Source: Stachybotrys elegans
Lineage: Eukaryota; Ascomycota; Sordariomycetes; Hypocreales; Stachybotryaceae
Direction of reading: 5' to 3'
Assembly: GCA_020746835.1 (NCBI GenBank)
Contig: JAGPNK010000009.1
Location: 1,302,001-1,366,000 of the forward strand
Length of the DNA: 64,000 bases
Shown: positions 12,276 to 24,050 of the stretch, piece by piece
How positions within the stretch are numbered: the stretch's first letter is position 1
How the letters are laid out: each line of letters starts with the position of its first letter
Translations under genes and position numbers: made by a program
Notes under the pieces: generated by a model
What the model was told of the DNA's origin: nothing
Database searches by the model: none
The model's input: only the letters and a program-made list of their open reading frames with translations

Positions 12276-14632
12276 TCACTGCTCGAGGACATCCTGCAGA
12301 GCGTCCTGATCGACATTATCGGGCGTGACCCTGGCCGGGGCGCCCTTGCGCTTCTGGGCAGCCCAGTACTGCTGAAATCCGGGAATCGACCCAGGCTGGT
12401 TGATACCTGGAGCGCGAGTCCATTCCTTGTCTTTCTCTGTTGCCTTGGGCGTCACGGTGGGCGTGCTGCTCGGCGATGTGGATGCCCATGGTCTCCACGT
12501 AGACCAACGGCCTAGAGTTCCTCCGCTGGTGTGAGAAGAGGCAGGACTTGACGACAAGGCGCTGAGCTGCCCCGATGAGGCTCTGGGCGTCAGCTGCATG
12601 TTACTAAAGTGATCGCGCAGTGCTGCAGAGCTGCGCTTCGACGTTCCACGCAACAGAGTAGGCTGCGCCGTGACTCCAGTGACAATGGCTTCAGCGCCTC
12701 CTAGAGGTCGCAAAGTCATCTGGCTGGGCCGCGACTTGAGTGTGTGAATGTCCAGGCCCCCAGCGAGCGACATTATCGACTCGTGGGATGTAGCCCGATG
12801 AAGGCGCGGTCGGGGCATGAGGTCATCCTTAGAGAACTCCGAGTCCTCTGTTGTCGAGTCTTCTGTCGATGTTCCAGGCTCCAAAAGACAGGGCAATTCC
12901 TCGGTCGGCTGCTGCTGATCTTCATCCACCTCGTGGATCACACCGTCACTAAAATTGCGGTAGGCCGTATGCATGGTCGGCGAGGTTGGCATAGCGTCGA
13001 GCATTGGGATAGCCTGGAAGCTCCTAGTGGAGGCAGCTGAGGGTCGTTTGTGGTGTGATGCTCGCCACGTAGGTGACATGGGATCAAAGCTGGTTGCTGG
13101 TGATGTTGGGACCTCGCCCTCGTGGTACACTGGGTCAAACATGGAGCTACGCTTGTTGGACCGCGGTGAACTAGGCAGTGAGGCGAAATCAGATGACGGG
13201 TTGGAGTAAGGAGTCCAGTTTGGCTGAGGTGAAGGGGTGGAGAGGGTCGGCAGGGCCTCCCTTTGCGCCGAAGGAGACAGTAGAGCTGTGGTGGGCGTGG
13301 TTTGGGCCAGACGCCACTGACCTGATGTTCGGGGCGTAGTCGGAGAAGAGTGAGATGCGGGTGGCGTGAAGATCGCGGCGTTTAAGCTGTGACGCTTCTT
13401 CTTGTACTTTTTAGCATCTGCCTTCTGGTTGACATGGTAATGGTGGTGAATGTGCAGTTCCTGGGAGAACCGCCGACTCTCAGGAAGCTCCAGTTCAGCC
13501 TGGAGAGTCATGGCGGAATTGTGTCCACCTCCGTCATCCGGCATGGGCTGGTGAAGCATCAACTGCTCGCGTAGGGTCTGTATCTCATCATTCGAGTTCA
13601 TCAACAGCTCTCTCAGCTCCGCAATACCAAGCTGCAGATTGGCGTTATCTGAAAGAAGGTCGCGGACAAAGTGACCAACAATACTACTGCCGTTCCTGGG
13701 ATTCTGAAGAGACTTGGTCGCAGCGGCTCCTTTGAGGCGGCCGGCCGCGGTATCAAGCTGCTTCTCAACTTCGCGCTGTCGCTCCATTCGGCCAATAACC
13801 TCAACGTGGCGCTCGCGCTCCTCTCGGGCTTCCTTCTCGATGCGCTCCAGCTGATCTTGCATGTCGAGAATGCCTCGCTGGGCTTCCTTACACCTTTGCG
13901 CGTGGGAGCGAGCGTCCTCGCGGGTCGTACGTATTTCGAGATGAAGTCGATCCTGTTCCTCCTCCATCATGGAGAGGTGTCGCTCGGCATCGGCCGCACG
14001 GGCGGCGGCGGTTTCGAGACGGCGAACAGTCTGCTGGCATGATAACAGGCTGGCTTCGAGGCTCTTGATCTTGGAATCGGACTCGCAAACTGTGTTGTTG
14101 AGTAGCTCGAGCTGATCGAGTAGGTTTCGGTTCTCCTCGATCTTGATAGCATTTTCCGCCTCTAGCTCCTGCTTATCCATTTCCAGACGCTCGATTCGGG
14201 AAGTAAGTTCAAGCCGATCACGTTCAGCATCTGCCATGTAAGCCTCGTGCCGTGCTATGAGAGCCTATAATAACACAAGTTAGCAAGGAGCAGGAATAAA
14301 CGCGACGGCTAGGGCTCTGGTCTGGCATGTGAATCTGCCCTAGCTGAGCAAGAACCCCAAAGGGAACACGGCTAGCATAATTTGGAGCGGGCAGCTGGAA
14401 TGGAGAGGGGAGACCACAGAGTACCCTGAAACAAGACGGAAATACGCACCTGGCCAAGCTGAGCGGCAGTGTGGACATCCTTCTCGACCATCTCAAGCAC
14501 AGAGGAGTTCTTTCTGAGGACGGCGCAGTCGAAGCGGCCACAGCAGCATTGCATCGAGGAGGCGTTGGGTTCGTGGCGGGTCAAGTCGAGGGCATCTCCG
14601 TCAGGAGGATGAAGCAGGTTGGGAGTCGCCAT
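12276..14632 (-). CDS. Conserved coiled-coil protein with disordered C-terminal half
   Basis: Exons 14632..14450 and 14264..12276 (coding order) encode 723 residues. The 185-nt intron is the longest confident intron here; it has a GTGCGT donor, a GCTAAC branch and phase 0. The N-terminus carries a short Cys cluster (QCCCGRFDC). Residues about 60-300 form a long coiled coil dense in Glu, Arg and Leu heptads. A histidine-rich motif (LHIHHHYHVNQ) and a Ser/Pro/Thr-rich, probably disordered tail follow. The N-terminal and coiled-coil pattern is familiar from conserved hypothetical proteins of filamentous ascomycetes, sometimes labelled M protein repeat protein. A scaffold or cytoskeletal role is a guess. 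The start at 14632 is the first ATG of the frame. Confidence 0.82.
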
Positions 14633-16988
14633 GGCGGTCGAGGGCACAATCAGTCTCTCGATCGCGGAAGGACGTGGAGGAGATGAGAGAAGCCGTCGAC
14701 ACCGCTAACATTATAGATCCAAGAAAACCGGTGGAAACAAGGAAGACCGAGGTGAGGTGGACGAGGGGGTGTGTCGACTTGGAGAATGTTGGATGTCTCG
14801 GAGGTCTCGCAAACGCAGACGTAGGGCCACAAGGATCAGAGAAGGGAGGCGGTCATGTTTGCCGCAAGACGTCGTCGGAGGGCCCCAAGTCGAGCAGGAA
14901 GTTGTAGGTTGTCAAGATCCAGGAGAGGTGCTTCGTAGGTGCGATTGAATAAGGCAGAATTTGGTCGCGCTCCAACGGTGAGCGAGGCGCGTGGTGGAAG
15001 CTAGGTGGAGGAGGTACACGGTACGCTTGGGAACGGTAGCGCGGGTGCCGTTATATTATGGCCCAGGTACAAGGCAGACGCAGGGCGTTGACGGATTACG
15101 GCGGGTGCGACTCTGCTTGCCTCTTTTGCTGCGAGGGACCCGGGCTAGGCCGATAGAGGGCGTAAGGCCCGCAAAAACAGGCACGACTCCACTAAAGGTG
15201 ACCCTGGGGCTGGGCGAGCTGCGGGGCAATCCGCCTGAACCGCTGAAGACTGAGCGAGAGCTACTGGTTGGTTGTATCCCGCCACTCACGGCTTGACTCT
15301 TGTCTGAGGAGGGCTGGGCTCGGCTACACGGGTTGGGCGGCCTACGGTGAAGACAGGCGTGATCCTACGTCTCGTCACGTAGAACAGAGACGGCGCGGCA
15401 GGGAGAAACTTTTTAAATAGTGTGCTGCCTGTGCCTTATGAGGTAATGAGGTGCTGGCATGAGTACCGTAATCTGCTGGACGGGGCTGATAATTTCCAGA
15501 CTGGGGTCCGAGAGGCGCGCACGGAGCAGCCTGTGCAGAGCAGGCAAATCATTCATTCATTCACCTGAGGTACTTACTCACGCAGCCGTGTCCAAAAAGA
15601 AAGGGAGCAAATATCCTGCACTGCAGCACGCACGCTGCACACCACTGGAAAGGACGGCATAATAATATGCAGTGACGAGCGGGCGAGACATGTGCGTGCC
15701 AAGACAAAGCTGCACCCAAACCCTGTTCTGTCTACGCCGGTTCGCAGCCCAGGCTCGCCTGTTGGCAGGCTGGGAGCTGGGATGAACCACTGCCAGAGAA
15801 AGCGGACGGGGACAATGGACTTATCAAGTGTCGGCTGACCTATCGCACGCGCATGAGCGATAGGGTATTGAGAGCGTGCCTGCACCCCCGGTCACCATGA
15901 CGTGAGGGGTTGCACAGCTTGTGATGTGGAAGTCTATGGCTGGCTGCCCACACGCGCCGTCGTGGGAACCATGCCCCAGCCTCGCCCATTTGGCTCTCTT
16001 TGGTTCGGCCATTAACAACGATGCCGCCCATCTCGCAGCTGGATGAGGAGTCCTGCGCCCTGTACACCGCATCGTCGGGAGCCCAACGCGGCCAGTAAGA
16101 GTGGGTTTCGGGCTGCGATTCGCCAGGGGCGGCTGTCATGCTTGGGACGTGCGGCACACAGCGAGTAAGTGAGATGAAGGCCATGACAGGATCTTGAGCG
16201 TGAAGCCCGTTGGACTGGTACAGGGTAGGCGGCTGGCTAGGACGAACTCGGCAACGACCACCACAACGTCGTCGTCGCTCCAAATGTGATGGGCAAAACA
16301 GTGGTGATTAGCATGGTGGTCTTATCTTGGATTCCTCCGAGTGCATCCGTGTGATTCGTGGCGCGGCGAAGTGACTGCTTGAAGCCCCATACCGCGTACA
16401 GTTTCACCTTCCAGGATAGTATGACGTGGATCACTCCGCCCATCGTCTGTCTGGCACCATGTTGTGGTGTTCTGGCATCTGGCAATGCTGGGAGATGGTG
16501 GCGTCATCACTAAGCCTCCCCCGTAGTGGCGGCACTCTCCTAGCGCTCTGGCAGCCCTCAGACAGCTGCTCTTACTGCCCTCCAGGCCATCACCCCACTG
16601 TTGCTGCTGCTCGACGTATGGCGGGGGATGCCGCCCCCCCTGTCCACCCCAAGCTCCATTCCTGCCAGTGCGTCGAGCTTGCCGAGACCACTCAGCATCA
16701 TCACTTTGGTCATCTATCAGAAAGCTTCAGTAACCCGTCCAATCCTTCATGATACACCTATCTTCACGACTCCTATCGCAAAATTTGATTGCCTATTGGA
16801 AGTTTATTGACTGATCAAATTCGTCACTCCGCGTACCTCGCCTCCGTGGCCTCGCCTCTCATTGCCAAACACACGAGCGGACAAAGCCGCAGCTCCAATA
16901 CTCCGTTGGACTATTGTCGTCACCTCCGACTCCCCGCTTCTCCCCTCCAACGGCCGCCTTCCCTCATATATCCGCTTACGGTCCCCTT
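14633..16988. other. Long intergenic region (2.4 kb)
   Basis: Divergent 5' flanks of the coiled-coil gene and the AIF-like gene. All open frames here are short, overlap each other on both strands and lack convincing splice partners. I found no tRNA-like or repeat structure. GC content is similar to the coding parts, so a long leader or non-coding transcript cannot be excluded. Confidence 0.45.
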
Positions 16989-18784
16989 ATGCTACCCTCC
17001 CACGCCTTCTCTCGACTATTTCAACCTTGCAGTAAACTACAACGCAGAATCCTACCCACCCAGTTCCACATTCTTCGTTTCTCCTCTGCCGCAGTCATGG
17101 CCCAAGAGTTCAAGCTCAAGGACCTCACCTCGCTGTCTCTGTCACCAGGGGCCAAGCAGGAGGTCGAGGTCGAGGGTGTCGAGAACGGCAAGGTCTTGCT
17201 TGTCAACGCCGGCGGATCCATCCAGGCCGTTGGTTCAAAATGCACGCACTACGGCGCCCCTCTTATCAAGGGCGTCATGACCTCTGGAGGCCGACTTACT
17301 TGCCCATGGCATGGAGGTGAGCTGCCACCAATCTACCATATGCTCTTCGTGCTAATCCACATGCAGCCTGCTTCAATGCCAAGACCGGTGATGTCGAGGA
17401 CGCCCCGGCCCTCGATGCCCTGCCTATCTTCAAGGTCACCGAACGAGACGGCGCTGTATACATCACGGGCGAGGAGTCTGCCATCAAGAGCTCGAGGAGA
17501 AAGCCCAACTTCAAGTGCAATGCCTCTGGTGCTGCCCAGGAGGAGAAGATTGTAGTGGTCGGTGGTGGTTCCGGGGCCATAGGTGTGGTGGAGGGCTTGC
17601 GCGAGAAGGGTTACACTGGGCCTCTTACCGTCATATCCAAGGAAGGATATCTCCCCATCGACAGGACGAAGCTGAGCAAGGCCCTCATCACGGATGTGGA
17701 CAAGATTGCCTTCAGGGACAAGGCCTGGTTTGAGAGCGGTGCTGTGGAATGGGTGGATGGCGAGGTCAACGACGTCAACTTCTCAGACCGCTACGTTACC
17801 ACCGCCAATGGAGGCAAGTTTGCCTACACAAAGCTGGTCCTGGCTACGGGAGGCACGCCCAGGCTCCTACCCATTCAGGGGTTCAAGGTGCTGGGCAACA
17901 TCTTCACGCTGCGCACTGCCCACGACGCGAAGAAGATTGTGGATGCCATCGGCGACAAGGGGAAGAATATAGTCATCATCGGGTCCTCCTTTATCGGCAT
18001 GGAGGCTGCTGTGGCGACTTGCAACGAAAACACCGTCACCGTGGTGGGGATGGAGAATACGCCCCTGGAGCGTGTGCTGGGCAAGCGTATTGGCGCCGGA
18101 ATCCAAAAGTCTCTGGAAGCCAAGGGCGTCAAGTTCTATTTGGGCGCTGGAGTTGACAAGGCTGAGCCTTCAGGGTCTGATCCGTCCAATGTGGGCGCAG
18201 TTTGGCTGAAGGACGGTACCAAACTGGATGCCGACCTGGTGATCCTCGGTGTCGGGGTCTCGCCAGCGACTGAATACCTCCGTGACAACAAGGTCCTGCG
18301 GCTGGAACAGGACGGGTCTCTCCAAACAGATGAGAGCTTCCAGGTGGTGGGTCTCAAGGACGTGTACGCCATTGGAGATATTGCGTCGTACCCGTACCAT
18401 GGCCCTGGCGGCGAGGGTAAGCGAGTGCGCATCGAGCACTGGAACGTGGCTCAGAACGCAGGCCGAGCAGTAGCCACGAGCATTACCAGCCCGTCGATCC
18501 AGAGCCAGCAGTTTATGCCCGTGTTCTGGTCTGCGCTGGGCTCGCAGCTGCGGTACTGCGGCAACACGATGAACGGATGGGATGACCTGGTGGTGCAGGG
18601 TGATGTGGACGAGCTGACGTTTGCCGCCTACTACACCAAGGGAGAGACGGTGGTGGCTGTCGCGACCATGGGCAAGGACCCTGTCATGGTGCACAGCTCG
18701 CAGCTGATGAAGATGGGTGCGATGCCAGGCAAGACGGCATTGGAGAAGGGATTGGACGTCATGTCGGTCACGCTGCCAGCTTAG
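16989..18784 (+). CDS. Rieske-type AIF-like pyridine nucleotide oxidoreductase
   Basis: Exons 16989..17316 and 17367..18784 give 581 residues. The 50-nt intron splits the Rieske box, and splicing restores CTHYG...CPWHGACFN, the 2Fe-2S ligands (Cys-His...Cys-His). After it comes an FAD/NAD(P)-binding module with VVVGGGSGAIG (about residue 190), a second Rossmann motif IVIIGSSFIGMEAA, the ATG motif (LVLATGGTPR) and the FAD-binding DVYAIGDIAS. This order matches the AIFM3/ferredoxin-reductase-like family: electron transfer from NAD(P)H, linked in related proteins to mitochondrial redox control and cell death. The first 36 residues are rich in Arg and Ser and lack acidic residues, like a mitochondrial presequence. 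A second ATG at 17097 begins just before the Rieske domain. Confidence 0.9.
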
Positions 18785-21330
18785 GCCATTCGCGGAGAGT
18801 GGCAGAGGACGGAGTATGGCGAGTCGAGAGAGGGCATTCTGAAGATTATATGTGCGTAACGTATGTATGTAACTTGTCCTACGACTATGCAGTAATTCCA
18901 ATGTGGGCTGGAGGTTATACTACGTAGTCTATGACAAGAGCCGCATGTGGAATCCATTACTGCGTAATTAATTGATCGTCTCCTGATGCCTTGGACGATC
19001 TGGGTCGGGGAACTGTTGCGTGTTCCCGGGTGGAGGCCATTTAATTCCGAACAGGTCAGTAACGCAGTATTGACCATACATATATTTATTATCCTTGCTA
19101 ATGGATCGCGAGTCACTGCTGCCGCCAAGGGCGCACGTACGTACACCTGGAAGAGGAGGATCTACAACTTTGTAGCAACTTGGACGTCTGGCACGACGTC
19201 TACGGATGGTGGCGCTCATGATCATTGCTAAGCGTACCGGCACTTGGGCCCCGCCGTACCCAAGGGGCAAAAGACGCATGAGATGAATGGAAAATATTGA
19301 TGAACAGACAGTGGGGGGTTTCCATAATACGCAATAAAGACGAGAGACGATGGATGGGTTGATGGGGCCGTGAACAGCGCTAGACATGCTATGCCATGTC
19401 GCCGTGTAGCAGGCGTGGATAACGCTGGATACGTAGAGGAGCAATGCAATTCAACTACATATGCACTGACGGAGGGAACCGTGCAAAACGGTGGCATGTA
19501 GGGGCAAGGGGGAAAGAGGAGAAGGGGCAGTCCTTGTCTGTCATTATGGTTTCGCCATGGGCCCGAAAACAAGACGGCGGGCGGCAGTAAGCGGGAGCTT
19601 GGTTTGAAAGCTTGGCGACTATCAGCCTCACGCCACGAGAAAGGGCACGAGACAGGAGGAGATTTGACGAGTGGCAAGCGGAGGCAGCCATATGGACTGG
19701 CTGGACGGTAGTCGGGCTTTTCTCGAGGAGATGGGGGGAAGCCTTTTGGGATGGTCTCGACGCCGTTGATGCGCCTCAGGGAGGACCCAGAGGGCTAGCA
19801 GGCTGCCAATCAAGAAGGGCGGTTGACATTGGACTGTGAAGCACCGGCAATGGGTGCATGCATCCATGGGGATTTCGAGGGCTTGCGTATTGCCCGACGG
19901 AGGGCCGTGGCCAGGCCTTACGTGGCGTACGAGCTGGGAGCTAAGCGTAGGATTTCCTTGCTTGGATTAATAAGGGGCCTGCCTGCCTGTCAAGTCATTG
20001 CGAGAGTGACGGGAGCAGGAGCCAGCAGCTCGGATGTTTTTACGGGTTGGTTCTTCAAGGATCACACGGCTGACTTACCGTTGGGTCTGGCCCCTCTCTT
20101 GGCCCCCCTTCCCCTGGGAAGCTCCATTCACTTGTTGATTCTCTCTCTGCCCAGTCTCCTTTGTTTGGTCGGGAACGGGTTCAAACGACTTGTGTTACAT
20201 GCATACTACAGGCACGCTAGCCCTTGGCCCGCTGCGCTACTAATGCTGTCAACCTGCACAAGTACCGATCCGCCCAGTGCTTGACTTCCAAAGAGGCCAC
20301 AAGCTCCCAGTCCGTTTGCTTGCTAAGCCAACTGGGTGCCGCCCGCCCCTTTGGCTGACGTACATTTCCCATGACAAATGTTACCAGTCCTCTGCATCGC
20401 TGACCACGAGGATGGGAGCATTAGACTTCCATCCATACATACATGTGCCTCAGTGCCATGAGAGGTCCACTCCTTTCGTAGTGGATGCCTCCGAAACTGA
20501 TCGATGGTACCCTACTAGTAGCTTCGCTTAGGCCACCTGGCCCCCCTGTCCCAAGCTCCCCAAGCCCCCCAAGCACCAGGCCCCCCCCAACTCGCCCAAA
20601 GTCACCTTGATCGTCCGTCAGTGTGCGCAAAAAGTGATCCATTTCGACGAACCAGCCCCGGCCCACGTTTGATCCTCCAGTTCAGGTTCCCGTTCCACAT
20701 TCCACCCTCCCCGTCAAACTTCGTCTTCAACTTGTCTCGACCAGGCCTGGCAAGATAGACTCTCAACGTTGTCTTGTTACACCCCTTTCGCCCACCGCCT
20801 CGTCCCACCTTGCCGCTCGCATTGCTGCTCATTGGCTACTGCATCTGCCGCTTTTCTAGCATGACCATTGTGCGCGGCCTGGCTACGGCAGCGCATGTTC
20901 ACACGGACAGTTGCTAATCTGGCAGCGTCGTCGTTGCCTACGTACATACCCTCCTTGTGGCCATGCGACTGGCTTCCTCGTCCAATTGATTCAACAAACC
21001 ACCCACACAAGCTTCCACAACTCACTACAGCCGAGCCGACCGCTGCTACATCGTCTCTGTTCCATCTTGCTCTTGAACTCGCCTTCGAACTTGACCGGCT
21101 GCTATCCTCAGTGGTAACCACCTATCGTCTCGTCTGCAACACATCCTTTTGCAACTGCGACTGTGGCTGCATTACAGTCCGATTTGCCCGCCATATGGGC
21201 CCCGGCCTGCCGAGCATCGTCCTCGACACATCGCCGTCCTTCATACATCTCATCTCCCGATCGAATTCGCATCCAGAACATCCGAAACCGTCTGAATCTT
21301 TTCTGCCGTGTCGCCACTTCTCCGCCGTCC
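18785..21330. other. Long intergenic region (2.5 kb)
   Basis: No coding region is supported. Several frames of 75-156 codons on both strands have skewed, non-protein-like composition. The last 450 bp are CT-rich and probably form the promoter and leader of the downstream zinc-cluster gene; upstream open frames there (for example from 20868) could be leader ORFs. Confidence 0.45.
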
Positions 21331-23630
21331 ATGGCTGAGAGCCCGGCCCCCGAAAGGCCGCATCGCCAGGCAAAGAGGAACGCATGCCTGCCCTGCAGGC
21401 GTAAGCGCGCAAAGTAAGCATTCTCTTGAGCGAAATAACCGGACAGTAGCTGATCATTACTGCTTTAACACTCAGGGTAACATTAACTTGCTTCCATATC
21501 CGCTACTGCGTCGACGTTGCTTTCCCTCCGTCTTACGCCCCCCGTGCCCTGCGCTTGTTGCTCGTCATGGCGTCACTGACGGTTTCCCTTCTCTAGTGCA
21601 ATGGAACCCTACCGTGTGAGCGATGTGTTCATCGCGGCGACGACTGCAGCTACCAGGACCGAGTCTGGCGCACCAAGGACGACCTGCGTTCCGAAATTTC
21701 AAAACTACAAGATGGAGTCACACAGGCGCTCGAACTCCTGGGCAAGGTCACCGCCGACTTTACGCCCGAAGTCATGGAAGAGATCCGCCGCGCCACTCGT
21801 CTCGACAGCATCATGGGGCTCCTGGGCATGGACGCTACGGCCAACGACAGCGGCATTGAGGTTGGAGGCAGCAGCAGCAGCGGCGATTCCGTCAGCTCGG
21901 GCCCCTCGGGCCCCTCGGGCCCCCCGGGTGCGGCCCCTCTATGGACGCGCCGTGAAACCTCAACTGGAGCGGAGGGCGCCCCGGGACACGCTCCGCCCAT
22001 CTCCGCAGTTCCCACGTCAACCCCTGCCAGTTTTGCTCAGAATGCTTCTACCAGTGGCTTCTCTTACATGTCGGCGCAACGCGAAGGCATGCGATCTCAT
22101 CTGACGCAACTTCCGTTGCGGACCACTGACCAGCCATGGGCCGCCACAAGCCTGCACATGTCGCCACAGTTCGTCGCGCAAGCACTCGATCCGATCCCCG
22201 TATCTCTCGATCAGACTGTTCTCGACGCCAACTGGCATTCTCTCGATATGGACCGTGATCAGCTGTTCGAAATCATCAATGTATACTTCACCTGGGAGCT
22301 GCCTGGCTATGGGGCCGTCGAGCAGGAGTCTTTCATGAAGGATCTACTAGCTCGACGGAGAAGGTACTGTTGCGAAGCATTGGTCATTGCCATAATGGCT
22401 CGGTCGTACCAGATGATGGAATCCGGCGGCAAGGTAATCGACAAAGGCATAGTCTACCGCCTTTACAACCAAGCCCAGACGATGCTCACTGTCGAGAGGG
22501 CGGCCCTTGAAACAGAATATCCCTACATCCAGACTCTGACCGTCTTGTCGTCGATTGACATCGTCTCAGGTCGGGGTCAGCAGGCATGGAACCTGGCCTT
22601 CGAGGGCGCTCGCCTCGCCATCGTAGACGCGCTGGACAGGAAAGATGACACGCCAGTAGATGAAGAGGAGCTTACTGTCCGAGCCAACACATTTTGCGGG
22701 GCCGTGTCGCTTCCCAGGTAAGGGCATAGCTGTCAGCATTGTCAAGTTGAGCTTACTGGGGCTGCTAACAAGGTATCGCTAGACTGCTTCGTCTCGTCAC
22801 GTTGAGGCTCGATCCGATGGAAGCGCCCATGTTCATGCGATTGGGACGAGGCGAGGAGACTGCCGAAGGGCGCATTGAGAGAGGTGGGTTCGAGGCTGCC
22901 CGTCATTTCCGCACAATCATCTGACCGATTCTTTCAGCAATTCTCCTCCAACGGCACTTTTGGAGCTTGCTTAGGCATACCCCTTCAGGCAACCAACTCA
23001 GCTGGGAGGTAACGGAGATTCTCCATACCTTTATGCTCTTTCACTTCGACGAGGACTCGGTGCGGCAGAACAAGGGCGATTTATTCGAAGTCTATCCCCA
23101 GCTCCAACAGTGCTGGGATAAGTCGGCTGCGGGTGCCAACGACCTTGACCTTTCAGTGGGAAAGGTGTACAACTGGTAGGCATGCGGATTCCGGGAATGA
23201 ACCTTCTAAGCTAACTTGCTGCGCCAGTCTCCAATACCATTTCAGCATTCTAACCATGTTTAAACCCTACATCAACGACCCGACCCTCGCCACTACTATT
23301 GCTCCGCGCGCCGTCCTCGCCAACTCTGCTAACATCGTCATTCAGCTGGCTTGGCAGTTCAAGATGCGCTGGGGGCTTGGCCTCGTGCATCTCGGATTTC
23401 CGTATATTGTTGGTTTGGCCACCGAGACCATGGTTTATCTTAGCTTGCCCGAAGTGCCAGCTCTGCGCATGGGTGGGCAGCCGGCGGATGGTGTGTGGTC
23501 GACGAATGAGACTGCATGCAAAGGCATCATGATGCTCGCAGAGATGGGACCCCATCATGCCTCAGCACGGGAATTTCTCGCCAAGGTATCACGATCATAC
23601 CAGCAACACAGTCCCAGTCCCTATACATGA
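21331..23630 (+). CDS. Zn(II)2Cys6 transcription factor with 1-nt exon in the zinc cluster
   Basis: Exons 21331..21413, a single G at 21476, 21597..22717, 22783..22883, 22938..23175 and 23228..23630 total 1,947 nt, 648 residues. The cluster reads CLPCRRKRAK then CNGTLPCERC...C, a perfect binuclear zinc motif, only if one G is supplied between AAA..21413 and TGC at 21597. That G is present, flanked by two well-formed introns (21414..21475 and 21477..21596). Downstream introns of 65, 54 and 52 nt all fit phase. After the cluster come a short coiled-coil linker, a Ser/Gly/Pro-rich stretch and the fungal MHR region (REDUCED repeats of Leu/Trp helices such as QRHFWSLLRHTP). It is a nuclear regulator; its targets are unknown. 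Without the 1-nt exon the frame breaks. Confidence 0.83.
21414..21596 (+). other. Tandem introns around a 1-nt micro-exon (stwintron-like)
   Basis: Intron A 21414..21475 (62 nt; GTAAGC donor, TTTAAC branch-like element, ACTCAG acceptor), then G at 21476, then intron B 21477..21596 (120 nt; GTAACA donor, ACTGAC branch about 16 nt before CTCTAG). A single 183-nt intron with the outer borders would leave the frame one base short and destroy the zinc cluster. Removing A first creates AAAG|GTAACA, a better context for the donor of B, so ordered splicing is plausible. Confidence 0.65.
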
Positions 23631-24050
23631 GAAAGCTTGGATAATTGAGGGCATGAAGGCGGTTCAAGATGGAATGGTTTGATCTCGAGTCATGGCCTAT
23701 GACTGGGAGCTGAGCGCTCGTGCAAAGAAGTCATATAACACGCCAACATCCACCCTCCGAATCACCGCCTCCGGGCCTGGGATCTTTTATATGGCAAAGG
23801 AGCACGGCTGACCACTTCTCATCTATCTCTTGTCACGTGGCCGACAGCAATGTCTCTCAACAATATATCGCTGCTTAATTGCGGCGTAGGCTCAGCGGGG
23901 CTTGTAAAATGGCCGAATGCCTATTTATATAGGGGAGCCCCGCACTTTGCTGGAAATGGCCCGTCTTTGATCTGCCATCATCCCCAGTCTATTTTGTCTT
24001 CCGGGGCAGAGGCTCACACGACGCCCTTGCGGTCTTTCACAGCAATCACC
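23631..24050. other. Intergenic
   Basis: Contains the 3' flank of the regulator and the promoter of the next gene. The open frame continues upstream of the ATG at 24051 to another ATG at 23850, so a 67-residue longer N-terminus is possible but its composition is not protein-like. Confidence 0.4.

Noticed and set aside
18170..18901. 243-codon open frame on the minus strand
   Set aside because: Antisense to the AIF-like reductase; no family-like motif.
20868..21338. 156-codon open frame before the zinc-cluster gene
   Set aside because: Overlaps the ATG of the regulator in a different frame and looks like a CT-rich leader; no domain or splice support.
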